A DNA stretch of 64,000 nt. Source: Malachius bipustulatus. Taxonomy: Eukaryota; Arthropoda; Insecta; Coleoptera; Melyridae. The notes beneath the pieces were generated by a model. The model saw nothing but the letters and a program-made list of their open reading frames with translations, had not been told where the DNA came from and did not search any database. Where the stretch lies: positions 52,322,404 through 52,386,403 of the forward strand of contig OU342633.1 of the NCBI GenBank assembly GCA_910589415.1, in the 5' to 3' direction. Shown here one piece after another: positions 50,406-62,320 of the stretch. Numbering within the stretch: position 1 is the stretch's first letter; every line of letters starts with the position of its first letter. Made by a program: the position numbers and the translations under genes.

Positions 50406-53400
50406 TTATTTGCTACGCGCACCAACCGACGACATGTTCACCTTATACGAACTAAGCCCTCTCCCGTAGCCCGGCCTCGACGAGAGCGACTCCAGAGGAA
50501 ACTCATAATCTGGAATCGAGTACCTCGCTCTTATTTCGCTCCACTGGCTCGGCTTCAGCGACCTCAGCGCTTCCGTCTGCGGCAGGAACGGATTCTTCGC
50601 TTCGTACTCGTTGTAATCTTCATATTCCGTGTAATCCGGAATAAATTTCGGCGGCTGGAAGAACTTGGAGGGCGCCGTTGGTTTCAGATCGAACGTATCG
50701 TTTCCTCGCGTGTAATTGCTTACCTTCGTAGGTGGTAGGATGTCTGAAGAAGGTCGTAGTTTATTGCTTGATGAAGCAAGTCCGTCGTTGATTTCTTTTG
50801 GTGGTAGCAACCCGGCATCGTTTCCTATTTCTGCGAGATCCTGCTCAACCGATGGCGGATAAACTGGCGTTGTACTATTGTAGTCCGAAGCGAAATTGAC
50901 GAAGGATTGGAGACCGATCGGAACGTTCGAGAGATCACCTTTGGGGAGATGCGCAGCATCCGGATAAACGGGAGTTGTTGCCTTGAAATTTGACTGGAAA
51001 TTAGCTTTTCCGGAACCGATCTGACCTCCTGGTGGCGCTAGATCATCTGGCAAGTTTGAGAGATCACCTTTAGGAAGATGCGCAGCATCCGGATAAACGG
51101 GAGTTGTTGCTTTAAACTTTGACTGGAAATTAACCCTACCAGAATTACCTTCACCTACTGGTCCTGGTGGTAACAAATCGTCTGGTAAGTTTGATAAATC
51201 ACCTCGTGGGAGATGTGCTGCATCCGGATAGACAGGAGTCGTTGCCTTGAAACGGGATGCAAAATTAACTTGTCCAAAAGCAATATTTTCTCCCGGTTGT
51301 TGAGAATCTTCTGGTAAGTTTGAGATGTCGCCTTTAGGGAGATGTGCTACGTCGGGATAAACGGGAGTCGTTGCCTGGTAACGCGATTCAAAGTTAACTC
51401 TTCCGGAACCAGATTCACCTGGTAGTGGTGCCAAGTCAACTGGTAAGTTTGATAAATCCCCCTTGGGGAGGTGCGCGGCATCGGGATAGACGGGGGTTGT
51501 CGCTTTGAATTTTGACTCGAAGTTAACCCTACCAGAAGTACCTTGACTTGCCGGTTCTGGTGGTAACAAGTCTATTGGTAAATTCGATAAATCTCCTTGA
51601 GGAAGATGTTCTGCGTCCGGATAAGCAGGAGTTGTTGCTTGGAAACGTGATTCATAATTAACTCTTCTGAAACCTGTTTCAACAGACGACGTACCAGTTT
51701 CACCTGGTGGTGCCAAATCATCTGATAAATTTGATAAATCCCCTTTAGGGAGATGCGCTGCATCTGGATAGACGGGAGTTGTTGCCTTGAATTTTGATTC
51801 AAAATTCACCCTACCAGAACCAACTGAGCCTCCTGGTGCCGGTGGTAGCAAATTATCTGGTAAATTTGATAAATCCCCTTGAGGAAGGTGTGCTGCATCC
51901 GGATAGACGGGAGTTGTTGCTTTGAAATGGGATTCAAAATTAACTCCCTGATTGCCAGGCGATTCTAGTTTAAGCGCTGGTGGAAGCAAATCGGGAGCGT
52001 TGTTTGATAAATCACCCCCGGGAAGCTCGAACGATTTGGGATAAACTGGAGTCGTTGCGGGGAAATCTGACGGAAAATTAACATTAACCTTCGATGCCGG
52101 AGTTGTTGTAGTTCTAACTTGCTCCTCGTCAAACTTATTTTGCACCTCCAATGGAACTAGTTCTAACGGTACATTTGATAAGTCTTTCTGAGGGAGTTCA
52201 TCCCTGGAGGGATAGACAGGAGTCGTGGCTTTAAAACTTGATGCAAAGTTCACTCCGACTCGGTCATTTCTGTGAGGCGGCAGCAGGCCGATGTCAATAT
52301 CTGGCAAAAGTTGTGGGAGCTCGTAAGATTTTGGATAGACGGGAGTTGTAGCCTTGAAATCGGAATCAAAATTAACTCTCGATTGATCATCGAAATCTGA
52401 TTCATCTTCCTCTGCTGGATGAGCGGGAGTGGTTGCTTTAAAACTGGAACCAGAATTTCCTCTATTATTCCCTAACGACTTAAGAATTGGAGGAAGCAGT
52501 CCCACATCTTCATCAGAAGGAATCGAAGGTAGTTCAAATGATTTAGGATAAACCGGAGTCGTAGCTTTGTAATCTGATTCGAAGTTGGTGCGACGAGCTT
52601 GATTGACCGATGATCTTGTTCCCACCGCACGATTCTTGTTATTATTATTATTATTATTAGATGAAGTATGAATTTGGGCAATATTCGGAGGAAATTCGTC
52701 TCTTTCGTACGGGAAAGGCGATACAGTCTCCGATTTCCGGTTGGACGAGTCTGTGGAGAGTTGCGCAGCTTCCGAGTCCAACACTTTCCGATTTGGGAAG
52801 GAGAATTTCACCCCTTTATCGACCTGAAAAATTCAAGCAGAATAAGCGGACCGGTAGAAGGGGGAAAAACGTTGAAACAACCACTCACCTCGTTATCGTC
52901 CCCAAGCGCATTCCCCCCGACCCCGACTCTCTGAGCCCTTCCACGCCGGTAGATGATATTTTCCAAGTCACCAACGGAGGAGTCGGGACGGGCCGTACGT
53001 TCGGCTAATTGCTGGTCGCCAGCGAAAGGTCCAGGCTGGCCGATGAGCGCATTGGCTTGATGAGCTGCTTCTTCTGCCCGGCTGCAGTCGACCATGTACC
53101 AGTGGTCGCAGATCAGCATGCGCTGCTGGAAGAGGGTGGCGTTTGGGCAGGAGTAGGTGAATTTTCGACCCAGATCGTCACACATATGGTACCCCTGGAA
53201 TTTATTAAGATTTGAGATCAATTCATTTCCCATTGTTTTCAAAATAGATTTTTCATGTTACATTTTGACAGGATTTGTATGAAAAAAATGTATAAAAAAT
53301 CAAATTTGAGAAAATGGACTTAAAATAAAAATGTTACACCACCTTTTCAACTTAGAATTTACAACCCTGATGATGATGGTTTTAAGGATCAGAACTTGAG

Positions 53401-54442
53401 ACTTCTACAACCAAATTTATGTTCTGAGTCTGAGTGAGAATTTCAAGATCTTTCGATTTATTCCGGTTTGAAAAGTTGAAAAGAGGCTCACTTTTTCGTT
53501 AAAATTTCAAAATTGTAATCTTGTTTACTAATTTTTACCGAAATCAGTCTTAATGTAAATCGGTCTGGATGGTTTTAAAAGAGAAATTTCTAGTTAGCAC
53601 CGTGTTCAAACTAGAGGCTGGACCTTGAACGTCTCGTTGCTTTTATATACGCGTATAGACTGCGTATACACTGCAGATTTAAGCTCAAAAAAGTTCCAAA
53701 AACTGAATTTATTAAACGGATTTGGGAATTAAGTAGAATATTTCAGCTAAAACGTTAATCTTAATTTTCCATTTAAATGTTGAAAAATGGTTAAAAATTG
53801 GCGGCAAACATTTGCGAAAACAGCCGAGCGCAAGTCAGTGGTCGAGGAGAGGGGTAGAAAGGGGAGGGGTATCTTAATTACTGCCTATGTTATTTATATT
53901 ACTATATTATGAACCTTCCCCACATCTGCTGTTCGACCACCACTCCACGGGAATCGACGCGCGCTAGGCCGTTTTCGCTCATGTTTGCGCGTAATTTTTA
54001 CCCATTTTTCAGCAAAATATGATATGCAGAATTTCTGATTGTAATTACGCGAACACTAATTATCCGACAGCGCCTGGGTTTCGCACACAGGAAGTACCTC
54101 TCAATATCGACTATCGACATTACCAATTTTTGTTTAAAACGCAATTTATTTCCGGTTTTTTGGATTATCTCCCATACTAATGAACCCATCGGGTTGTTTC
54201 AGCTCACGGTTTCTTCGTATAATATAATTATCTACAATAATTCGTATATTGGGACCATTTACGTTGCTCTATCAGTTTTTTTCTTTTATATAAGCAAAAA
54301 GACAAAAAATGCATTTTTTTCTGTAGGTACTGAAAGTGTTAAAATTAACATAAATTTTAACCGGAAATACCTGGCAGCCTCTTTCCACATCAGCGTAATA
54401 TCCAGAGATTTTCCCGTCACAGGAAAAAGCAGCAAAGGCAAC
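50406..54442 (-). CDS. CPAP1-like chitin-binding protein with ATTPVYP repeats
   Basis: Extracellular cuticle/matrix protein. Exons identified (minus): 54442-54371 (24 codons), 53194-52889 (102) and 52823-50406 (806 with stop), all phase 0 and GT-AG. One type-2 chitin-binding domain (peritrophin A, CBM14) is split over the first two exons: C-D-G-K-I-S-G-Y-Y-A-D and E-R-G-C-Q, then YHMCDDLGRKFTYSCPNATL and LICDHWYMVDC; six Cys are present. The long last exon carries 14 units built around F-K-A-T-T-P-V-Y-P, most 35-45 residues, followed by D-A-A-H-L-P-x-G-D-L-S-N-L-P; a Tyr-rich YTEYEDYNEYE tail follows. The single-CBD layout fits the CPAP1 group. The signal-peptide/start exon was not found and should lie upstream (beyond 54.5 kb). 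Confidence 0.88.
51000..52300 (-). repeat. Coding tandem repeat in the CPAP1-like gene
   Basis: The central repeats are near-identical at DNA level: the minus-strand phrase for GDLSNLP followed by the ATTPVYPDAAHLP codons recurs about every 110-125 bp (each copy seen in plus orientation as GCATCCGGATAAACGGGAGT or close variants). This indicates recent unequal exchange; copy number is likely to vary between individuals. Confidence 0.8.
53195..54370 (-). other. CPAP intron (1.2 kb)
   Basis: Intron between the first two identified CPAP exons. A GAGGAGAGGGGTAGAAAGGGG purine run and the inverted pair AACAGCCGAGCGC / GCGCGCTAGGCCGTTTTCGC lie at 53818-53980. No other gene. Confidence 0.5.
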
Positions 54443-56112
54443 CTGAAAAAATATAAAAAAAAAACAATGTTACAAAATCTTATAAAAAAATTGTAGGAAT
54501 AACAGAAAAAACAAGTATGAAAAAAGAATAACCTTTTTTATAGATCAGGCCTCGTTTCGAAAATATTTTCAAAAATGTTAAACTAAGGCGGCCCCGAAAT
54601 TTTTTTAAGAGAATTGAAAACGCAGGCCGCTTATTTTTTACAGTACTTTTTCGCTAATTCCTTCCTTCGAAACATTCCCCTATAGCATCAATAAGTACCT
54701 AATGCTATTGAAGACAGGCGGAAAAAAATTGGAAAAAACATATTACAGCAGAGTGTTACTTAATCGGCTTCAGATTTATCTGGGAATTGCATGAATGGAG
54801 AGCCTGCCTTGTTTCCAGGTTACGTCAGGTGTCGGCGCTTCGCTGTGAATCCGGACCTCAATGGTGCCATTGTTTTCTTATGCAAGACTGACTGAGATGC
54901 GCCAACCGACTACCGAGACCACATACTGATACTTATCTTCACTTGGCATCGAGATATTTATTTTAAGAGGAAATGCACGAAACTGACTCGATCGGCAAGC
55001 AACGCGAAATTTTTGGTCCATTGAAAATATTTCCTTTATAAGTGAACTGCTTTTGAGAATGTAAAAAAAACAATTTACATAAAGACATTATTCCATCTGA
55101 GAGCCAGGGGATCATGCGCAACAACATTTTGGTAACTAGTGCGCATGTTTGAATGAAGATGAGATATAGTTCCAACAAGACGAAGTTTGTGTCATACTGT
55201 CATACGGGATATTTTTTCGGCGTGTATTTGGGGACCAAAACTAACCACAAAAAGCACTTGCTTTGCAAGGTTTTTTGGCAACTTTGAATTAAAAAAGAAG
55301 GAAAGTCGACATAACTAAACAATTTTCGATTAAATGATTCATTTTATTTAAAAATTATATCTTGTATTCAGTTTAAAGCACCCTATAGCAATTATGCCAA
55401 CATTAGTAAGTTAGCGGTACCATTTTATAAATCTTGTTCTGGATATTTCAATTTTCAATCCGATAACGAATAATTCGTTATGCTTTCATGCTTCTAACGC
55501 GAGCACCGGGCACGTTCGTAATTACCCCGCGGGCCGAAAAAAAATAAAAATTCACGTCCAGCTCTTGTGGTAATTTACGCGTAACTGTAATAATTTCAGT
55601 CCCAGCGTTCAGCTGTCGCAGGTCATTGCCGAGGAAAGTGTACGGCGATCTTAAGTAAACACTAAAAAACTGGGCTTTCTTATTCCGTTATTGTAATACT
55701 AATGCTAACACTAACACTAACACTAACACTATTGAAAGGGAAATTATAGCCTAGGTCAGGTTACATTTATGTCTACAATAATAATTATTATTACAAACTT
55801 AATTACACAGCGCCAGCGTCTAAATTATGAAAGAAATTCCTTTGAACTCGAAGTTATACGATTTGGTCAATAATTTTATTATCTTTCAAGACCAAAATTG
55901 TTTTATTTCCTTTTTTGATTTTTGACCATTCTAAATCGCTTATCATGCAGCGTACCCTGCCTGAGCTGAGATCAGCTGCTATTGGATCGATCGCAATTCC
56001 CTGTTATAATCGTCTGGCGTGCTGAGACGACAAGGATGCTCCACATATGAAACGAGTGAACTGCCACTTCACCTATTTCTAAATAAATCACACCAACGCC
56101 GCTTTTAGGGCG
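54443..56112. other. CPAP upstream region
   Basis: I searched for a signal-peptide exon on the minus strand and found none convincing. A CTAACA hexamer repeat (CTAACACTAACACTAACACT) lies at about 55703-55730. A GCAACCTGAAA context precedes the first identified CPAP exon. An open frame at 54963-55178 (minus) is not supported. Confidence 0.4.
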
Positions 56113-56930
56113 GTAGAGGTCTAAGGTAGTGACCATCGTGTTCAGCACCCTTGAAAACGGGGCTATGCGGCAGGTTGTCCAATTGATAAAAAAACACATT
56201 TTCAACCCCCTTGGAGGGTAATTTAGTCGATTTGTGGGGATGAAATCGGGTAGTAGAGGTCTAAGGTAGTGACCATCGTGTTCAGCTCCCTTGAAAACGG
56301 GGCTATGCGGCAGGTTGTCCAATTGATAAAAAAACACATTTTCAACCCCCTTGGAGGGTAATTTAGTCGATTTGTGGGGATGAAATCGGGTAGTAGAGGT
56401 CTAAGGTAGTGACCATCGTGTTCAGCTCCCTTGAAAACGGGGCTATGCGGCAGGTTGTCCAATTGATAAAAAAACACATTTTCAACCCCCTTGAAGGGTA
56501 ATTTAGTCGATTTGTGGGGATGAAATCGGGTAGTAGAGGTCTAAGGTAGTGACCATCGTGTTCAGCTCCCTTGAAAACGGGGCTATGCGGCAGGTTGTCT
56601 AATTGATAAAAAAACACATTTTCAACCCCCTTGGAGGGTAATTTAGTCGATTTGTGGGGATGAAATCGGGTAGTAGAGGTCTAAGGTAGTGACCATCGTG
56701 TTCAGCTCCCTTGAAAACGGGGCTATGCGGCAGGTTGTCCAATTGATAAAAAAACACATTTTCAACCCCCTTGAAGGGTAATTTAGTCGATTTGTGGGGA
56801 TGAAATCGGGTAGTAGAGGTCTAAGGTAGTGACCATCGTGTTCAGCACCCTTGAAAACGGGAGGATGAGGCAGGTTGCCCGATTAATAAAAAAAACAGAT
56901 TTTCAACCCCCTTGGAGGGTGGTTTTTGGC
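56113..56930. repeat. 140-bp tandem satellite, six units
   Basis: GTAGAGGTCTAAGGTAGTGA recurs at 56113, 56253, 56393, 56533, 56673 and 56813, exactly 140 bp apart. The inner units are about 99% identical; the last unit is diverged after GGAGGATGAGG. Open frames through it are a by-product of the period and are not genes. Confidence 0.92.
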
Positions 56931-58000
56931 CAAGGGGGTGCGCGTAGGGTATTGATACTGAAATGAGTAAAATGTTTTTTACATAAGACACCCTGTATAT
57001 TATTACATTTTAAAGTTTTTTTGAGAAAATTCCGTAAGAATAATTTTACTTTACATGTCTGTATCTTAAAACTTTTCATGTGGTATCCTATTGTGTGAAA
57101 TATAACTAATGTGAAGAAAAATCTGATAATTTTTAGATTCACCCTGTATAAAAATCATAGGATAGTACCTATAAAAAAATTGAACAGGGGCATGCTAGCC
57201 GGTTTTCTCTATCTTTAACCATTTTCATTGTAAGCTGTTTTGAAAATTAAAAATCGCGATTTTCATATTCAATTTTTTTAATAAAACCTGAAAACGTAAT
57301 AATCTACAGGAAGTCCTGTTTAAAATAATAGACAATGTACAGGGTGTTCTATTTAAAATATCCGAGAAAATATCATAGTTTTATGGCGTACAGAGAAATG
57401 GGGTCACCCTGTATACCTGAAAATATTTTACAAACTGCACTTTGGCCCCTGGCTCGCCATTTGCAAGAACACTCAATTTATTTCGGTATTATTACCGCAA
57501 CGTTGACCTAATTAAGCTTTTCCATACTAATGTGTCAGCCTGTATAAGTAAAATACAGGGTGTTTGGTAACTGAACAACCAAAATAATACGTCATGAATA
57601 AAATCGCATTAAGCATAAAACAAAGAACAAATTTCTTCAAAATCAGGCCTCGTTTAGGAAATATTTCCAAAAATGTAAAACTAAGGCTACTAAAAAAAAA
57701 TTTTTAGTAACTGCGTGGGCAGTTAAAAAAGAACACCATGTATAAAATCGTATTTTAGGCCTAAAAGGAGGATTCATTATTGAATAAAATATATTTTTAC
57801 TGCGGCCTTAGTTTTACATTTTTGGAGATTTTTTCTAAACGAAGCCCGATCTTGAAAAAAGTGATTTTCTCTTTTCTGCTCAAAATACTATTTTATACAT
57901 GATGTTCGATTTTGGCTGCCCAGTTACCAAACACCCTGTAGATATACAGCGCCAATTATTTTAATAATTTACTGTCCGGTTTGACAAGGTCCGGTTAGCT
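56931..58000. mobile_element. Cluster of CAGGGTG-ended MITEs
   Basis: The clearest copy is 57554-57940: TACAGGGTGTTTGGTAACTG at the left and its near reverse complement CAGTTACCAAACACCCTGTA at the right, about 387 bp, with further inverted similarity inside (ATCAGGCCTCGTTTAGGAAA against TTCTAAACGAAGCCCGAT). Other unpaired ends CACCCTGTATA or ACAGGGTG occur at about 56989, 57141, 57341, 57403 and 57540. This is a nested cluster of small Tc1/mariner- or foldback-like repeats. No coding. Confidence 0.7.
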
Positions 58001-59920
58001 CGAAATGATTCGACCAGATCCGACCAGATCCAGTGAGATCAATTTTTTTCGCAAGCTCTATTTTTTTTCCAAGGCTCGGTTAGTTCGATTTTTTTTTCAC
58101 TTTGACACAGCTCGAATTTTCGAGCTGTAATCTACAACTTTTCAATCCATGAGCCGCCTGCTCAGCCGTGATGATTACTACGGAGGGTTAAGACCCTCCG
58201 TAGTAACTTACAGAGTCCCCTCTGGAATACCGGCCCACATGCCCACAATCCTTTTTACCTCTGCAGCCTGACATAGTGAGTCGGCAATACATCCAGCCAA
58301 TCTGGGCTTGGGAGGTGTATATACTGAACTACCAGGCCCAGGCCAGGACTCCCGCTCCGTATCGATCATGATCGGGTTCCGATATATTGAGTCGTTCCCA
58401 TCATTATTCGTATCTAGACTTGACGTAGTGAGTCGATCTAGAATTCAGGGTGTATGAACGCCAATAATTGACCTACTTTTCTGACATTTTCTACGATCAT
58501 ACAAATAATTTCTCGATTGTAGAGCAACAAATATATTTCACTATTTCTCTTTAAATACCATTTAACTCTAACGCTTCTTGGGTCTCCATACAGACAGTTC
58601 TTTAGAGACACTATTATTATTGTACCCATGCACATTCACGTAACAATTTTCTTGCATGGGAAACTTATGACTAAAGATATCATCTTATCGCTCATGCTCG
58701 AGGGCTTATTGAATGAAATAATCCTAAACAATGAATGGAATCAGAAAATTTAATTTTGCATTAAATCCTTTCGTGTTTCACGCATATGTGAAGTCTGTGG
58801 ATTTGGAAATTAAATGCCAAAGCCAGGCTCGATTATCCATACGTCTAATTTACCAGTAAAATCCATGAAGATTCGTGCTAATACTCGTAATAATAATTAT
58901 TAAATTACCGAGTGAAGATTTAAGGTAAAGTGCCTAATTAACTCGGCGATGATAAATAAATAAATACGTCTCGTTCACCTTTAAATCCCATAATCAGGAC
59001 GTTATTTCAAACACACACATATACATACCTACGTAAGTCCATAGGTTATTATTTTCTTCATCATGGCCCCGGTATAATTTTTACCTAATACCTGTCTAAT
59101 GACGGTCAGAAGAGATTCAATTATTACAATTATCAGAGGCGGCCTTTTCGTCTCTTCCTGGTTCATCATAGCAAATAACGCTCGCGAGTCGCGAGTGAAG
59201 TCAAGAAGAAAAAGCGCGGATTGTTGCAGCTTTTATCGTGTTCGATGTTGCAAGCGATCAAGAAACACCAACACTAAAACACAATAACAATGGATGGATG
59301 GTGTTTGATGGAACGGTAATAAAATGCGACCGCATCTACTTTTTTTCTGACAATTATTCACAGTTCGTTTGGTAATCCGGCGCTTAACATAGGCGATCTT
59401 GAATATTGCGGTAATTGTTTCGTGAAATAATTGAAAGAAATAAAAAAAAAACGGCTTTCGCATCAATTGCACAAGCAGTGTATTTTATGCGTTGATTCAA
59501 TTACGAATATTACCGCCATTTTGGATTTTGGTTTGTTGAAATTTTTCAAGGTCATACCATATTACTAATAGTTGTTTACTGTGCAAATTTCAGTTAAATT
59601 CCTTTGAAAACGTGCCCTATAATGGATATTGAAATTTAGCAATTTTGAACTATTTTCTACCAACGCCATTGGAAAATTAATCATTAAAACACTAAACTTT
59701 TAGGCAGAAGTCTACCTATAACTTATTGGGATACGTTTATCTTACTCTGTTCAAAAAATAGCAGTTTTTACATAATTTACAATGCCACCATTTTCAAACG
59801 ACTTGACTGATGTTTCTCAAATGCAATACCAGGCTACTCCTTCCAGAAATCAAACTGTTCCAAAGATTTCAGTCTAATTATGACTGGTCATCGAGTGACA
59901 AGAACGAGGTTTTGCGAAGT
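58001..59920. other. Gene-free region
   Basis: Contains CGACCAGATC/CCGGTT repeated phrases at 57975-58040 and a GGAGGGTTAAGACCCTCC palindrome at about 58184-58201. Open frames 58438-58635, 59099-59287 and 59233-59472 have no family resemblance. The rest is AT-rich. Confidence 0.4.
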
Positions 59921-59934
59921 TTGAAAGGACAACC

Positions 59935-62320
59935 TGTATAACCAATGTTTTTTTTTTTATTAAGTTTTTCTAACAAAAGTCCACAGTCCTCTATAGGTTT
60001 TACAAGGGATTGCAATTTTTTGCTTATAAAGCTTGAAAGATAAAGCTACAGGGGCGCTTATAAATTAGAATATTTTAATTTTTTGGGAAATTAACATGAT
60101 ATAAAAATTTTGAATATCTCCGCCAACGTTCCTCTCATCCTTTTAATTTAATTTTTTTTCTATCTTGCATATACAGCGAGGGGTTAAAAAAAAATTTACG
60201 ACAATTCATTATAGCCGCCATTTTGAGATGCCTCAACCGATTTTGATCAAATGCAACGCAGATCCCTCTTTTTGACCCAAGTCAAGTTAGCCACACTTCC
60301 GGCCAGGGAGAGGGACTTCGAATGATTTTCAGTTTTCTTTTTTTACGATTTTAATCAAAAATATTTGATTTGCTATAAAATTATCGTAAACTGAAAAAAA
60401 TCGTATTTGAAACGCGACAGCCAGCCACTTTTCCACTTTTGAAAAATAATTTTTGCTGAAATTTTTAAGAAAAAATCCGACGCTTTCAGCTATATGGATT
60501 TGGGAAATTGGAAAAAATCATTTTTACTGAAATTCTGCTCGAAAAAGTCCGAAAGCTTCTAATAATGCCGGCCACGCTTTCGGCCACGAACTTAACAAAC
60601 TGAAAAAATCCTTTTTGTTAAATTTGGCTCAAAAAATTCAAAAAAATCATGATAATGACCAGCCACGGACTTAATAATCTAAAAAAATAAAATAATTTAA
60701 GCTGATGAAATTTTGTTGAAAAGGTTCAACATTTTATAATAATGGCCAACCTCGCGCTTTTCTGCCAAGACTTAATAAACTGAAAAATGTAATTTTTGCT
60801 CTAATTTGGCTCAAAATGTCCAAAATTTTATAATAATGACCAGCCAGGCGTTCAGTCACGGACTTAAGAAACTGAAAAAAAAATTCTGACAGAAATCCCG
60901 CTGAAAGAAGCCCGAAATTTTAACGTAATGGCAAACCTAACTTTCGGCCACAACTTAATGAACTGAAAAGTGTAATTTCTGCTGTAATTTTGCTCAAAAA
61001 ATCCCAAAAGTTCATAATAAATGCAGCCACGCTTTCGGCCACGACCGACGCCACGACTTAATAAACTGAAAAAAAATTCTGACAGAAATCTTACTGAAAG
61101 AAGCCCAAAATTTTAAAGAAATGGCCAACATCGCTTTCGGCCACGAACTTTATAAACTGAAAAAACAAACTTTTTTACTGTAAATTTGCTGAGAAAGGTC
61201 CGAAATTTTATAATATTATTTATTATTATCAACAAAAAAACAAAAAATGTTTTCCATTCAAGCCGTCAATAACAAAAAAAAAAAAAAAAATTTGCTGGAC
61301 ATTAAACAAAGTTCCTCTTCCGGGCCGAAAGTGTGGCTGGCCGAAGCGTGGCTGGTCGAAGCGTGGCTAACTTGACTTGGGTCCCTTTTTGTAGATCTTA
61401 CTCCAACAAAAATTTCAGGCCCCTCTCGATTGGAAACAACGAACTGAAATGGTGCGTTTGAAAAAACGCACAGGAACTTTTTTTTCGAATTTTGAAGGGC
61501 TCTGTAGAAGGTAACCGTTCGGGAATCTTTTTTTTTTAACAAAAATCGAAAGTCCTTCAAAAGTTCGTTCTGCAAGATTGCAAATTTTCGTTCACAAATC
61601 TTGAAAGATGAAGCTACAGAGGCGTTTTGATAATCGAAAAAACGCTTTTTTGGAGAAATATATAAATATAGGATGAAATTTTTTTTGCCAACAGGTAACA
61701 GATACAAGGTTTTTATGTTTTCTATGTTTGGGCTTAAATTTTAAACGGCTATATCTTTGCAACGGTTTGATGAAATCCAGCATAATAAGCAGAAACGCTC
61801 TTCTATCGAGTCACTTCAAGGTGACCTACCGGCAATTGAAAATCCAGGACCGTTTTTGAAAAGAAATGGTTTGCACTTTTTTGACAGAAGAGTACATTTT
61901 TTGATTAACTTTCGGAAAAAACGGCAACGGATTCGGAAAGTTAAAGAAAAATGATATGAAATGAGCTTTATAAATCGCACGGCACACTTCTACCAGCTTC
62001 ACAAAAACTGATTGTAAAATGCATAAATTCTTATTTTTATCTATTTTTGTGATTTAAAAATCTGATTTTATAGAATTTTTCCTGTACTTTCCGAATGCCG
62101 TTTTACTAGAAAGTCGATCAGAAAATGAACTTTTCTGTCAAAAAAGTACAAACCGTTTCTTTTCGAGTACGGTCCTGGATTTTCAATTTACCGATAGATA
62201 ATCTTGAAGTGCCCCGGCAGAAGAGTGTTTTTGCTAAATTTTATTGGACTTCAGCTTGCTTAAAATTTAAGCCCAAACATAGAAAACACCCTGTATCTTC
62301 GTACTTGTTGGCAAAAAAAA
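59935..62320. mobile_element. Large foldback region with diverged minisatellite
   Basis: Inverted phrase GACCCAAGTCAAGTTAGCCA (about 60277) against TGGCTAACTTGACTTGGGTC (about 61364) encloses roughly ten diverged units of about 115-125 bp (GGCCACGCTTTCGGCCACGA, AACTTAATAAACTGAAAAA, CCGAAATTTTATAATAATG) at 60400-61240. A second foldback pair is at about 61680-61930 against 62070-62310 (GAAAATCCAGGACCGTTTTT against the complement of CGGTCCTGGATTTTC). The phrase CTTGAAAGATAAAGCTACAG (about 60035) recurs directly near 61599. Noncoding. Confidence 0.6.

Noticed and set aside
55690..55735. Telomere-like CTAACA repeats
   Set aside because: Only a few units of a hexamer that is not the insect TTAGG repeat; a simple microsatellite.
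55972..56617. Repeated open frames MFFYQLDNLPHSPVFKGAEH
   Set aside because: They are readings through the 140-bp satellite and shift with its period; no independent evidence of coding.
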